A DNA stretch of 64,000 bases from Eubacterium plexicaudatum ASF492 (GCF_000364225.2 NZ_AQFT02000001.1:5514001-5578000); one strand, 5' to 3'. Numbered from the stretch's first letter, positions 38,217-47,422 are shown. Translations and numbers: made by a program. The notes: a model not told the origin generated them from the sequence alone.

Positions 38217-39314
38217 TTATCTTAATACGCGTGCGCCGGCTCCTCCCATAATGCCTTCTACTTCTTTTCTGGTAGCCGTCGTAGTATCTCCCGGTGTCGT
38301 CATCGCCAGTGCGCCGTGTGCCGCGCCATAATTGACTGCGATTTGTGCGTCCTGTGTCGTCATCAGACCGTAGATCAGGCCGGATGCGAAAGAATCGCCG
38401 CCGCCAACACGGTCTAAGATCTCAAGACCTTTGTAATCTTTGGATTTGCTGATGTTGCCGTCTGCCCAGCAGATAGCGCCCCAGTCGTTTACCGTTGCCG
38501 TTTTTACCGTACGCAGGGTTGTAGCTACGGCCTTGAAATTCGGATAAGTCTGTGCTGCCTGATTGATCATTTTCTTATATCCGTCCAGGTTCAGCTCTTT
38601 TAAGTTTTCGTCGTTTCCTTCGATTTCAAAGCCAAGGCATGCGGTAAAATCTTCTTCATTTCCGATCATAACGTCTACATAGGACGCAATTTCCTTATTG
38701 ACTTCCTGTGCTTTTTCTTTACCGCCGATTGCACTCCACATAGACGGGCGGTAATTCAGGTCATAGGAAATGACAGTGCCGTATTTTTTGGCTGTCTTGA
38801 TGGCTGCAAGAACCGTTTCACATGACTGTTCGGAAAGCGCTGCGTAAATGCCGCCGGTATGGAGCCAGCGTACGCCCAGTTCACCAAAGATATATTCAAA
38901 GTCAAAATCTTTTGGTGTTGCTTTGGAAATAGCGGTATTTGCACGGTCGGAACAGCCGACTGCCCCACGAATGCCATATCCGCGTTCCGTAAAGTTAATG
39001 CCGTTTCTGCAAATACGGCCAATGCCGTCCGTTTCCATCCATTTAATAAGTGAAGTATCTACGCCGCCCTGGAGAATAAAATCTTCCATCAGCATGCCGA
39101 CTTCGTTATCTGCAAATGCCGTAATGACAGCCGTATGCATGCCAAAACATCTGCGCAGTCCACGGATTACATTATATTCTCCGCCGCCTTCCCATGCGCG
39201 GAAGCTTCTGGCTGTTCGAATTCTTCCTTCACCCGGATCCAGACGGAGCATGACTTCTCCTAAAGATACGGCGTCGTATTTACAATCTTTTGCATCACGC
39301 AAATTTAAATTCAT
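38217..39314 (-). CDS. Second PfkB-family sugar kinase of the uronate operon
   Basis: 365 residues from the ATG at 39314, behind GGAGGGAAC. Signatures: SLGEVMLRLDPGEGRIRTAR, WEGGGEYNVIRGLRRCFG and the catalytic DRVGGGDSFASGLIYG. It differs from its neighbour in the sugar-binding region (GGGEYN instead of GGSEAN) and carries an extra ERGYGIRGAVGCSDR segment. The tandem pair may have split substrates, for example KDG and a related keto-deoxy sugar, or one may be regulatory (inference). Separated from eda by a gap with a strong stem-loop. Confidence 0.82.
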   Translation of the reverse strand: MNLNLRDAKDCKYDAVSLGEVMLRLDPGEGRIRTARSFRAWEGGGEYNVIRGLRRCFGMHTAVITAFADNEVGMLMEDFILQGGVDTSLIKWMETDGIGRICRNGINFTERGYGIRGAVGCSDRANTAISKATPKDFDFEYIFGELGVRWLHTGGIYAALSEQSCETVLAAIKTAKKYGTVISYDLNYRPSMWSAIGGKEKAQEVNKEIASYVDVMIGNEEDFTACLGFEIEGNDENLKELNLDGYKKMINQAAQTYPNFKAVATTLRTVKTATVNDWGAICWADGNISKSKDYKGLEILDRVGGGDSFASGLIYGLMTTQDAQIAVNYGAAHGALAMTTPGDTTTATRKEVEGIMGGAGARVLR

Positions 39315-39358
39315 GTTTGTTCCCTCCATATTGAATGATACTGAGATAGCTTGATTGG

Positions 39359-39389
39359 CAGGAAATTCAGCGAAACGCCGAATTTCCTG
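39359..39389 (-). other. Intercistronic stem-loop between eda and the kinases
   Basis: CAGGAAATTC pairs perfectly with GAATTTCCTG and an inner GCG/CGC extends the stem around an AAA loop. No T tract on the minus strand. Probably an RNA stability or processing element. Confidence 0.6.
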
Positions 39390-39438
39390 TTATGTGTATG
39401 GTGTATGTGAATGACTGTTATTACATGAACCCCAGAGC

Positions 39439-40077
39439 TTATTTTCGAATGGTTTTTACCAGTTCGGCCGCTTCTTTTGTCAGCTCACATATTCTGTCAA
39501 AATCTCCTGCTTTTACGAGGTCACCTTTGACCATCCAGCTTCCACCGCAGCAGAGAATCTTATCAAAGTCTAAATAGTCTTTTAAGTTCCCGGCGTTGAT
39601 TCCTCCGGTAGGCATAAACTTGACGGAAGTATAAGGAGCTGCAAGTGCCTTGATGGTGTCTACGCCGCCAAACTGTGCAGCCGGGAAAAATTTGATCACC
39701 TTCAGCCCACGTTTGATTGCCTGCGCCACTTCCGACGGTGTGATGCAGCCCGGAAATACCGGAATGTCTTTTTGCAGGCAGTAATCTACGATTTCAGGAT
39801 CAAATCCGGGACTTACGATAAATTTTGCACCTGCATTGACTGCACGGTCTACCTGGTCGGTTGTCAGGACGGTGCCTGCGCCTACGAGCATATCCGGAAA
39901 GGAATCAGCCATGATTCGTATGGATTCTTCCGCTGCTTCCGTACGAAAGGTTACTTCCGCACAAGGAAGGCCTCCTTTTACCAGTGCTTCTGCTAATGGT
40001 TTTGCGTCTTTTGCGTCATTCAGTACAACGACCGGAACAACGCCAAATTGTGCAAATTTTTCATTGATGGAACTCAT
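39439..40077 (-). CDS. eda: KDPG/KHG aldolase
   Basis: 212 residues, standard length. Splits 2-keto-3-deoxy-6-phosphogluconate into pyruvate and glyceraldehyde 3-phosphate. The catalytic Glu lies in CAEVTFRTEAA and the Schiff-base Lys in GLKVIKFFPAAQFGG; MPTGGINAGNLKDYL forms the phosphate site. It lies 17 bases after uxuB in the same operon, with a ribosome site upstream, and supplies the end step of the uronate route. Confidence 0.95.
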   Translation of the reverse strand: MSSINEKFAQFGVVPVVVLNDAKDAKPLAEALVKGGLPCAEVTFRTEAAEESIRIMADSFPDMLVGAGTVLTTDQVDRAVNAGAKFIVSPGFDPEIVDYCLQKDIPVFPGCITPSEVAQAIKRGLKVIKFFPAAQFGGVDTIKALAAPYTSVKFMPTGGINAGNLKDYLDFDKILCCGGSWMVKGDLVKAGDFDRICELTKEAAELVKTIRK

Positions 40078-40094
40078 AAATCATATCCTCCTTT

Positions 40095-40937
40095 TTATAC
40101 GCCCGAATATGCGGCAAATCCCGCATCAATAGGCAATACTACGCCGGTAATGGCGCTGGCGGCTTTTTCATCACACAGGAAGAAAACTCCTCCGAGCAGT
40201 TCCTCACCGTCTACAAAACGTCCCATCGGCGTGCCGCTTAAAATTTTGTGTGCACGCGGGGTTGGTGTGCCGTCTTCCTGAAACAGCAGCGTCCGGTTCT
40301 GGTTAGAAATCAGAAATCCCGGTGCGATGGCGTTGCAGCGGATGCCGGTTCCTGCAAAATGTGTTGCCAGCCATTGCGTAAAGTTTGAAATAGCTGCTTT
40401 TGCGCCGGAATATGCAGGAATTTTTGTCAGCGGGATATAAGCATTCATAGAAGAAATGTTTAAAATACATCCTGCTTTTCGTTCTGCCATATCTTTTGCA
40501 AAAATCTGTGTCGGGATCAATGTTCCCTGAAAATTCAGCTTGAATACGAAGTCTACGCCGGACGTATCCAGGTCAAAAAATGTCTTCTGTCCTTCCGCTG
40601 CTTCGTGATGGTATTCGTTATCCGTAGTAGCTCTGGGATTGTTGCCGCCTGCGCCGTTAATTAAAATATCACATGGGCCGAGATCGTTTAAAATCTGTTC
40701 ATGAACGGCTTTGAGCGCTTCATCTTCCAGCACGTTTGCTTTGTATCCTTCACAGATATAGCCTTCGGCTTTGCATTCGTCAGCCAGTTTTTTTACGGCT
40801 TCTTCATTTAAGTCCAAAGCGGCTACTTTTGCGCCTGCCTGTGCGAAAGCGCGTACCATCGTTCCGCAGAGAACACCGCCTGCTCCGGTAATAACGACTA
40901 CTTTTCCTGAATAATCAATATTTAATGGTAAATTCAT
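40095..40937 (-). CDS. uxuB: SDR-family D-mannonate oxidoreductase (fructuronate reductase)
   Basis: 280 residues. Short-chain dehydrogenase features: VVITGAGGVLCGTMVRAFA (NAD(P)-binding Gly motif), ILINGAGGNNPRAT, the Ser in LNISSMNAYIP and the YSGAKAAISNF Tyr-Lys pair. The GGNNPRAT insert and genomic place between uxaC and eda mark the Bacillus-type fructuronate reductase rather than the unrelated long-chain UxuB of Escherichia coli. It interconverts fructuronate and mannonate. Confidence 0.88.
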   Translation of the reverse strand: MNLPLNIDYSGKVVVITGAGGVLCGTMVRAFAQAGAKVAALDLNEEAVKKLADECKAEGYICEGYKANVLEDEALKAVHEQILNDLGPCDILINGAGGNNPRATTDNEYHHEAAEGQKTFFDLDTSGVDFVFKLNFQGTLIPTQIFAKDMAERKAGCILNISSMNAYIPLTKIPAYSGAKAAISNFTQWLATHFAGTGIRCNAIAPGFLISNQNRTLLFQEDGTPTPRAHKILSGTPMGRFVDGEELLGGVFFLCDEKAASAITGVVLPIDAGFAAYSGV

Positions 40938-40955
40938 AGTTTACTCCTTTCCGGA

Positions 40956-42356
40956 TTATACGTCAAATCCAAAAAAACGATTGGTGTTGTAATAGCAAAT
41001 GTCTTCAGTCATTTTTATTAATTGTTTTCTGTCGTCCGGATACTGTCCGCTTTCCACCCATTCACCGATCAGCTCGCACAGAATGCGGCGGAAATATTCA
41101 TGTCTTGTATAGCTTAAGAAGGAACGGGAGTCTGTCAGCATCCCGATAAAGCCTGCAAGCAATCCGGTATTGGCAAGTTCCGTAAGCTGGGTACGCATAC
41201 CTGTCCGGTTATCGTTAAACCACCATGCACTGCCCTGCTGTACCCATCCGGCTTCACCGTCTTTCTGAAAACAGCCGGCAATTGTAACAAGCGCGGTATT
41301 ATCACATGGATTTAAGGAATAAAGAATCGTCTTCGGCAGTCCGTCGTTTTCGGCAAATGCGTTTAAAAGCGGAGCTACATTCTCTACGCCGGAAGCGCTG
41401 TTGATAGCATCGTAGCCGGTGTCCGGCCCGAGTTTTTCAAATTGCGGTTTGTTGTTATTGCGCAGACAGCCAAAGTGAATCTGCATCACCCAGTTTTTCT
41501 GCGTATATTTTTTCGCACATGCGATGGTAACCATTGTTTTATATGCATCACCGTCTGCTTTTGACGGGCAGTTTCCTTCCATGGCAGTCCGGAATGCGCG
41601 GTCAGCTGCTGCGGCATCCGGTTTTGCATACATGCAGTAGTCCAAACCGTGGTCTGCGCACAGACATCCGTGTGCGGCGAAAAAGTCGATGCGGTCGGAT
41701 AAGGCTGCCGCTACATCTTCGGTACACCCAATGGTGCGCCCGGTTACTTTCGATAAGGTATGGATATAATCTGCAAATCCTTCTTTTTCAATATTGACCG
41801 CTTTGTCCGGACGAAAAGCAGGAAGTACTTTGATTTCCATCGTCTGGTCAGCTGCAATCTGATCATGCCAGTGCAGATCGTCGCAAGGGTCGTCGGTCGT
41901 GCAGACTGCTTTTACATCAAACATCCGCATCAGATCTCTGGCGGAATATCTGGCCAGTACCGCATTGCATTTGTCATAGATTTCGTCAGCATTGTCAGCT
42001 GTGAGCGGTTCGTCAATGCCAAATACACGCTGCAGCTCCAAATGGCTCCAGTGATACATCGGATTGCCGATCAGGCGCGGCAGGACGGATGCAAACGCAC
42101 GGAATTTTTCTCTTGGATCGGCGTCTCCGGTAATGATCTGTTCCGCAATGCCGCCAAACCGCATCTGACGCCATTTATAATGATCTCCGCCCAGCCAGAC
42201 CTGTGATATGTTATCAAATTTACGGTCTTCGGCGATTTCCTGCGGATTGATATGGCAGTGGTAATCAATAATCGGCATTTTTTCCGCTACTTCGTGATAC
42301 AGCCATTTTGCGGTAGGTGTTGATAACAAAAAATCCTGATCCATAAATTTTTCCAT
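40956..42356 (-). CDS. uxaC: Glucuronate isomerase
   Basis: 466 residues from the ATG at 42356, nine bases after AAGGTGG. A longer reading frame to 42521 overlaps uxuA and is not the start. IIDYHCHINPQEIAED holds the metal-binding HxH of the amidohydrolase fold; WLGGDHYKWRQMRFGG and VCTTDDPCDDLHWH are family hallmarks, and MLTDSRSFLSYTRHEYFRRI near the end is near-invariant. Converts D-glucuronate to D-fructuronate (or galacturonate to tagaturonate). Begins one base after the uxuA stop, so translation is coupled. Confidence 0.95.
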   Translation of the reverse strand: MEKFMDQDFLLSTPTAKWLYHEVAEKMPIIDYHCHINPQEIAEDRKFDNISQVWLGGDHYKWRQMRFGGIAEQIITGDADPREKFRAFASVLPRLIGNPMYHWSHLELQRVFGIDEPLTADNADEIYDKCNAVLARYSARDLMRMFDVKAVCTTDDPCDDLHWHDQIAADQTMEIKVLPAFRPDKAVNIEKEGFADYIHTLSKVTGRTIGCTEDVAAALSDRIDFFAAHGCLCADHGLDYCMYAKPDAAAADRAFRTAMEGNCPSKADGDAYKTMVTIACAKKYTQKNWVMQIHFGCLRNNNKPQFEKLGPDTGYDAINSASGVENVAPLLNAFAENDGLPKTILYSLNPCDNTALVTIAGCFQKDGEAGWVQQGSAWWFNDNRTGMRTQLTELANTGLLAGFIGMLTDSRSFLSYTRHEYFRRILCELIGEWVESGQYPDDRKQLIKMTEDICYYNTNRFFGFDV

Positions 42357-42357
42357 A

Positions 42358-43434
42358 TTATTTATCCACCTTTCCTTCTGTCTTTTCCAGCATATCCCAG
42401 CATCCCCACAGATACATAATACCAAGCGCCCGGTCATAAAGTCCGTAACCCGGTCTGCACTTTTCATCCCAGATGTGGCGTCCATGATCCGGACGTACGT
42501 AACCGGTATAGCCACAGTCATGGTAAGCTTTTACAATATCAAGAATTCCGGTATCTCCGTCACAGTCTCTGTGAGATGCTTCGGTAAAGTCCCCGTTTGG
42601 ATAATGTCTTACATTGCGGATATGCGCAAAAGCAATGCGGTCACAATAAGTACGAACAATATCAGCAACATTGTTGTCCTTATTTGCGCCCAGAGAACCG
42701 GAGCACAGGCACAGGCAGTTGTATTCATCGTCTACCATCTTAAGAAAACGGCCGATCGACTCTTTGTCACATAACAGGCGCGGAATGCCGAAAATATCCC
42801 ATGGCGGATCATCCTGATGAATGGCCATTTTAATGCCTGTTTCATGGCAGGTAGGCATAATTGCTTCCAGGAAATACTGCAGGTTTTCCCATAATTTTTC
42901 TTTTGTGACCGGACGGTAAGCTTCAAACAGTTCATCCAGCTTCGCCATTCGCTCCGGCTCCCATCCCGGGAATGTCATGCCGCGCAGATTGTTCAGAATA
43001 TAATCGGCCATTTCCTTGTAGTCGTCCTGAATCCGGTTTTTTTCATAAAACAACGCTGTGGAGCCGTCTTCTAACGGGTGAAACAAATCGGTTCTTGTCC
43101 AGTCAAAAATCGGCATGAAATTATACGTTACAACTTTTACGCCAAATTTAGCGAGGTTTTTTAACGTCGTTTTATAATTTTCAATATATTGGTCACGGGT
43201 CGGCAGACCTATCTTAATGTCGTCGTGAACGTTGACGCTTTCTACGACTTCCATGTGGAAGCCGGCACCCTCGATCTGACGTCTGGCCTCCTCGATTTCT
43301 TCCACTTCCCATACCTCACCGGCCTGCTTGTCGTGCAGCGCCCATACAAGTCCGGATACGCCAGGAATCTGTTTGATCATCTGCGGCGTAATACTGTCAT
43401 TGCCTTCTCCGTACCAACGAAATGTCATCTGCAT
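42358..43434 (-). CDS. uxuA: Mannonate dehydratase
   Basis: 358 residues, family length. Dehydrates D-mannonate to KDG. Signatures are MTFRWYGEGNDSITPQMIKQ at the start, MAIHQDDPPWDIFGIPR, the metal-site region LCLCSGSLGANKDNNV, FAHIRNVRHYPNGDF and GYVRPDHGRHIWDE. With uxaC, uxuB, kdgK and eda this completes glucuronate to pyruvate and glyceraldehyde 3-phosphate. First enzyme gene after the TRAP transporter genes. Confidence 0.95.
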   Translation of the reverse strand: MQMTFRWYGEGNDSITPQMIKQIPGVSGLVWALHDKQAGEVWEVEEIEEARRQIEGAGFHMEVVESVNVHDDIKIGLPTRDQYIENYKTTLKNLAKFGVKVVTYNFMPIFDWTRTDLFHPLEDGSTALFYEKNRIQDDYKEMADYILNNLRGMTFPGWEPERMAKLDELFEAYRPVTKEKLWENLQYFLEAIMPTCHETGIKMAIHQDDPPWDIFGIPRLLCDKESIGRFLKMVDDEYNCLCLCSGSLGANKDNNVADIVRTYCDRIAFAHIRNVRHYPNGDFTEASHRDCDGDTGILDIVKAYHDCGYTGYVRPDHGRHIWDEKCRPGYGLYDRALGIMYLWGCWDMLEKTEGKVDK

Positions 43435-43472
43435 AAAAATTTCCTCCTTTTGTTTTATTTTTATATGGTATA

Positions 43473-44774
43473 TCAGATTAATCCTGCGGCCATCGGCAGT
43501 CCGGTACTTAAGAACGGAACGTAAGTAACGAGCAGCAGTCCGGCTAAAATTGCGGCATAATACCAGAGCATATATGGAATCGTCTTTGCTAATGTGGTAT
43601 TGCCTACTTTAATGGCTACAAATAAAGTATTGCCTACCGGCGGTGTAATATTCCCGATACACAGATTATAGACAAGAATGAGTCCGAAATGTACCGGATG
43701 CATGCCAAATGTCTTAACAATCGGCAGAAACAGCGGTGTAAAAATCAGAATAGCAGGCGTTACGTCCATAAAGGTTCCGGCGATCAGGAGAATCACGTTC
43801 ATAATAAGCAAAATGATAATATAATTATCTGTCAGTCCAAGCAGCGCAGCGGAAACTGCCTGTGGAATCTGCATAAATGCCATAACCCATCCGAGAATGT
43901 TCGATACGCCGATCAAAAATACGACCATACCGCTCATTTTTGCACTGTCTACAACGATTTTCCAGAAAGACTTTACGGTAATGTTACGGTAGAAGATTCC
44001 CAATACGAGCGCATATACGACTGCAACTGCGGAACCTTCGGTAGCCGTAAAGATACCGATTACAATACCGCCGATTACGATAATAATCAGAGATAAAGCC
44101 GGAAGGGCGCGGAGGGTAGCGACACCCAGATTTTTCCAGTCAAATTTGCCCTGTGCGCCTTTGTATCCTTTGCGTTTTGCTAAAATAATACCTACGATAA
44201 TACAGCAAAGCGCCCAGAGAATGCCAGGAATGTATCCGCCCAGAAACAATGCTGCGACCGATGTGCCGCCGGATGCCAGCGAATACGTGATCAGTGCGTT
44301 TGACGGCGGAATTAACAGGCCGGAAGGCGCTGACGCACCGTTTGTTGCAGCACACAATGCCGGGTCATAACCCTGTTCTTCTTCACCTTCTTTTACCATG
44401 CTTCCGACTGCGGCAGCAGCTGCGGAAGCGGAGCCGGAGATCGCGCCGAACAAGGCATTTGCGCCTGCGTTTGTTACGAGCAAAGCGCCCGGAAGTTTTC
44501 CAAGAATAGCCATAACAAAGTCAACAAGACGTTTTGCAATACCGCCCTGGTTCATCAGATTTCCTGCCAGAATAAAAAACGGAATTGCGGTCAGGCTGAA
44601 CTTGCTCATGCCTACAAACGTTCTCTGCGCCGCGGTTACAACGGATACATCCAGAGGAACTGTCTGCAGGATTGCTACCAGTGCGGAAATACCGATCGAA
44701 TACGCAATCGGGACACCGAATGCAAGCAGCAGGAGCAGAATAACAAGAATGATAACGAGTGATTGTATTGCCAT
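43473..44774 (-). CDS. dctM: TRAP transporter large permease (DctM)
   Basis: 433 residues with about twelve membrane helices. Family motifs: FGVPIAYSIGISALVAI, FFILAGNLMNQGGIAKRLV, ANALFGAISGSASAAAAAVG, GLLIPPSNALITYSLASGG and the near-invariant NLCIGNITPPVGNTLFVA. It forms the sodium-driven transport channel with DctQ. Its ATG directly follows the dctQ stop. Given the operon, the cargo is most likely a hexuronate such as glucuronate. Confidence 0.94.
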   Translation of the reverse strand: MAIQSLVIILVILLLLLAFGVPIAYSIGISALVAILQTVPLDVSVVTAAQRTFVGMSKFSLTAIPFFILAGNLMNQGGIAKRLVDFVMAILGKLPGALLVTNAGANALFGAISGSASAAAAAVGSMVKEGEEEQGYDPALCAATNGASAPSGLLIPPSNALITYSLASGGTSVAALFLGGYIPGILWALCCIIVGIILAKRKGYKGAQGKFDWKNLGVATLRALPALSLIIIVIGGIVIGIFTATEGSAVAVVYALVLGIFYRNITVKSFWKIVVDSAKMSGMVVFLIGVSNILGWVMAFMQIPQAVSAALLGLTDNYIIILLIMNVILLIAGTFMDVTPAILIFTPLFLPIVKTFGMHPVHFGLILVYNLCIGNITPPVGNTLFVAIKVGNTTLAKTIPYMLWYYAAILAGLLLVTYVPFLSTGLPMAAGLI

Positions 44775-45263
44775 TTATACCGCCTCCTTTTGTTCGTTTC
44801 GGTCATTAAGAATATCTATAATATTCAAAACCGTATAGATCATGTTTAAAATACCGCATAGTGGCAGAACGATATAAAAAATACCGATCGGAACACCTAA
44901 CGAAGATGTCATCTGTCCCATTGCCAGTGATGTAATCTGTATACCGCCGTATACGAGGATAACGGCAGAAAACAAAAATGCAATAATTTCTCCGAAGCAA
45001 AGCAGTCCTTTTTGTACGGATGCGCTGAACTTTTCAACAATAATCGGGATATTCATGTGTCCGCGCTCACAGGTTACGATGGATGCTCCCAGCAGGCTCA
45101 TCCATGCAAAAAGATAACTGACGAGCTCTTCGGACCAGGTAGATGGATTTTTTAATACATATCGGGTCAGTACCTGCCAGCAGGTCAGAAGGACCATTGC
45201 AAGAAAACTGATTCCTGCCAGTCCGTTTAAAATTTTAGTAATTCCGTCACGAAATGCTTTCAT
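44775..45263 (-). CDS. dctQ: TRAP transporter small permease (DctQ)
   Basis: 162 residues from the ATG at 45263 behind AGGAGGTG; the longer reading frame overlaps dctP and is rejected. Four membrane helices, with the conserved TCWQVLTRYVLKNPSTWSEE and YLFAWMSLLGASIVTCERGH segments of DctQ. Stabilises DctM and contacts the binding protein. Confidence 0.92.
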   Translation of the reverse strand: MKAFRDGITKILNGLAGISFLAMVLLTCWQVLTRYVLKNPSTWSEELVSYLFAWMSLLGASIVTCERGHMNIPIIVEKFSASVQKGLLCFGEIIAFLFSAVILVYGGIQITSLAMGQMTSSLGVPIGIFYIVLPLCGILNMIYTVLNIIDILNDRNEQKEAV

Positions 45264-45276
45264 TTGTCCACACCTC

Positions 45277-46305
45277 CTATTCTGCTTCCGATGGATGCTG
45301 TGCATTGTGTTCCTGGATCTTTTCGTAAATTGGCTTCAGATCCGGATACTGCTCGAGCATCTCTGCGTGCATGGTTATACATGTTTCCTGAAATGGTTTT
45401 GTGTCCGGATAAAGAAATTGTACGCCCTGCTCATTTGCGGCTTTATCCTTTGCGGCTTCTACGGCCTTTACCCATTCTTCACGTTCCACCTGATTAATGA
45501 GCGCAAATCCTTCTTCAAAGATGTTCCGATCTTCTTCTGGCATGTCATCCAAAAAGGCACAGTTTCCGATTAAAATATCAGGAATCATCTGGTGCATATC
45601 ATAGGAGTAGTATTTGCACACATCTCCGTGACCGTTGGACGTTAAGGCCATTTCGTTATTTTCCGCGCCGTCAATGACTTTGGACTGCAGCGCCGTATAT
45701 ACTTCGCCAAATCCCATTGGCGTTGCCGAACCGCCAAGCAGGTCCATCATGCGCACATTGGTTGGGGACTGTTGTACACGGATTTTCAACCCTTTCAGAT
45801 CCTGCGGGGTTTCGATTGGAGTAGACACCGTATAAAAATTACGCGTACCGGCATCAATCCAGGTAACCGCCTGAAAACCAGCCTTTGTTGTAGACTCAAA
45901 GATAGGATCTACAATCTCGGGATCGTCCATCGCCGTATGATAGGCGTCTGCAGAAGAAAATAAATAGGGCAGATTAAACAACGTGTAGTTTTCCGAAAAC
46001 GTCTCCAATATGGAATTGCTGGCAACACAAAAATCAATAGCGCCCGTCTGTGTCAGCTGCACCATATCGGTCTGGGAACCGAGCAGTTCGCTTGGATAAA
46101 TCTCGATGTTGTATTTGTCCCCAAGCTTGCTTTCTACATATTCCTCAAATTCCAGCAATGCAATATTGGTAGGATGGTCGGTTGCCTGATTGTGACCAAT
46201 CCGGACAATCTGCTTGCCGCCATCGGTGCCGCCACAGCCGGCAAGGGCTGCTGCCGGCATTCCGACTCCCAAAATTGCAGGCAATATTTTGCGATATTGT
46301 TTCAT
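45277..46305 (-). CDS. dctP: TRAP solute-binding lipoprotein (DctP)
   Basis: 342 residues from the ATG at 46305, behind AAGGAGGA. The N-terminus is a lipoprotein signal ending LAGC, so it is anchored outside the membrane. VRIGHNQATDHPTNIALLEF begins the mature domain; FYTVSTPIETPQDLKGLKIR with its Arg and TPMGFGEVYTALQSKVIDGAE are DctP hallmarks that bind the carboxylate of the ligand. First gene of the uronate operon; the control region is shared with the divergent AraC gene. Confidence 0.94.
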   Translation of the reverse strand: MKQYRKILPAILGVGMPAAALAGCGGTDGGKQIVRIGHNQATDHPTNIALLEFEEYVESKLGDKYNIEIYPSELLGSQTDMVQLTQTGAIDFCVASNSILETFSENYTLFNLPYLFSSADAYHTAMDDPEIVDPIFESTTKAGFQAVTWIDAGTRNFYTVSTPIETPQDLKGLKIRVQQSPTNVRMMDLLGGSATPMGFGEVYTALQSKVIDGAENNEMALTSNGHGDVCKYYSYDMHQMIPDILIGNCAFLDDMPEEDRNIFEEGFALINQVEREEWVKAVEAAKDKAANEQGVQFLYPDTKPFQETCITMHAEMLEQYPDLKPIYEKIQEHNAQHPSEAE

Positions 46306-46365
46306 TGTTTCTTCCTCCTTTTCTGTGTGTTTCCAAAACAAAACCGGCTTGCTTTTGATAGAGCC

Positions 46366-46394
46366 AGTATATCAAAAAAAACGGTTGGAACGTG
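46366..46394 (-). promoter_or_regulatory. Putative promoter of the uronate operon
   Basis: TATACT on the minus strand (46371-46366) with a poor -35 (CACGTT) at 17-bp spacing, which overlaps the palindrome at 46386. A weak -35 covered by an operator is typical of activator-dependent control. Confidence 0.5.
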
Positions 46395-46403
46395 GTAGTT
46401 CCA
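46386..46403. promoter_or_regulatory. Putative AraC operator in the divergent region
   Basis: TGGAAC-N6-GTTCCA is a perfect inverted repeat that overlaps the -35 of the uronate promoter and ends three bases before the -35 of the AraC gene. It could control both directions. Confidence 0.5.
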
Positions 46404-46405
46404 GC

Positions 46406-46434
46406 TTGAAATATGGTGAATCTTGCTATATAAT
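46406..46434 (+). promoter_or_regulatory. Promoter of the uronate AraC regulator
   Basis: TTGAAA and TATAAT at exactly 17-bp spacing. Confidence 0.75.
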
Positions 46435-46495
46435 ATTTCTTATAACCTTCTGTTTTATGCATTTTATCCAATATGAAGGGAGGTTTTTATGCATT

Positions 46496-47347
46496 ATGTA
46501 CAAAGAAGAGTTTAATCCAAGTCAATTTATGACAGAACGGTACTTCGAATTTCACCATTCCTATAACGAGACGCCTCCAAAGGTTGAATTTCATCAGCAT
46601 CCCTTTTATGAAATTTTTTTCTTTTTATCCGGAAATGTGAACTATATTATTGAAGGCAAAAATTACAGTCTGCGCCCGGGAGATATTCTCTTAACAGGCA
46701 GTCTGGATATTCATCGGCCGGATATCCATGCCGGTAAGCCTTACGAAAGAATCGTAATCTGGCTGGCAGATGATTTTTTCGGACATTTAAAAGATTTTTA
46801 CGGTGAAGATCTGACGGCATGTTTTACGGACTCCGCGTTAAAAGATTACCGTCTGATCCGGCCGGACAATCAGAAAATCCTTCAGCTGAAAAAACTCTGC
46901 ACCCAGTTATCCGAAGCAAAACGAAGTAAAGAGATCGGAAGCTATGCGCTGGGCTCTGCCTATCTGACAGAATTTCTCGTGCAGATCAGCCGTGCTTATT
47001 ATGATGCGCCCGATTCGATTAAATATGATGTGGTGGAAAACGAAAAGATCAATGAGATTCTTGTATATATTAACGAAAACCTTGCGGAAGACTTATCTCT
47101 GGAACATCTGGCATCCAGACATTATACGAGCAAATATTACTTAAGCAGGCAGTTTAAGCAGTTTACCGGACTGTCGCTTTATCAGTATATTATGAAAAAA
47201 AGGCTGACCGTATCCAGAAACATGCTGCGGGGCGGCAGCACGGTACTGGACGCGTGTTTTCAGTGCGGATTTGGAGATTATTCCAATTATCTGAAAGCAT
47301 TCAAAAGGGAGTTTGGGAAAACGCCGAGTACATATTTGAAAAACTGA
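46496..47347 (+). CDS. AraC-family regulator of the uronate operon
   Basis: 283 residues. N-terminal cupin-like sensor (EFHQHPFYEIFFFLSGNVNY, LRPGDILLTGSLDIHRP) and C-terminal double helix-turn-helix (LEHLASRHYTSKYYLSRQFK and VLDACFQCGFGDYSNYLKAF). The start is ambiguous: the ATG at 46496 is 12 bases from GGGAGG, while a closer ATG at 46489 opens an eight-codon frame that overlaps it. Divergence from dctP and the shared palindrome indicate it activates uronate genes in response to a uronate or intermediate. Confidence 0.87.
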   Translation: MYKEEFNPSQFMTERYFEFHHSYNETPPKVEFHQHPFYEIFFFLSGNVNYIIEGKNYSLRPGDILLTGSLDIHRPDIHAGKPYERIVIWLADDFFGHLKDFYGEDLTACFTDSALKDYRLIRPDNQKILQLKKLCTQLSEAKRSKEIGSYALGSAYLTEFLVQISRAYYDAPDSIKYDVVENEKINEILVYINENLAEDLSLEHLASRHYTSKYYLSRQFKQFTGLSLYQYIMKKRLTVSRNMLRGGSTVLDACFQCGFGDYSNYLKAFKREFGKTPSTYLKN

Positions 47348-47378
47348 GTGGATGGAGTTCCATTCATTCGGGTTTTTT
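47345..47378 (+). terminator. Rho-independent terminator
   Basis: GAGTGGATGG pairs with CCATTCATTC (G-U included), followed by GGGTTTTTT. Ends the AraC gene. Confidence 0.75.
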
Positions 47379-47422
47379 GGAAGGGATGATGAAAAGAGAT
47401 AGATTTTTCTTTTAAAATAGTA

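Noticed and set aside
42357..42521. N-terminal extension of uxaC
   Set aside because: It overlaps the end of uxuA in another frame; the ATG at 42356 has a good ribosome site and gives the family length.
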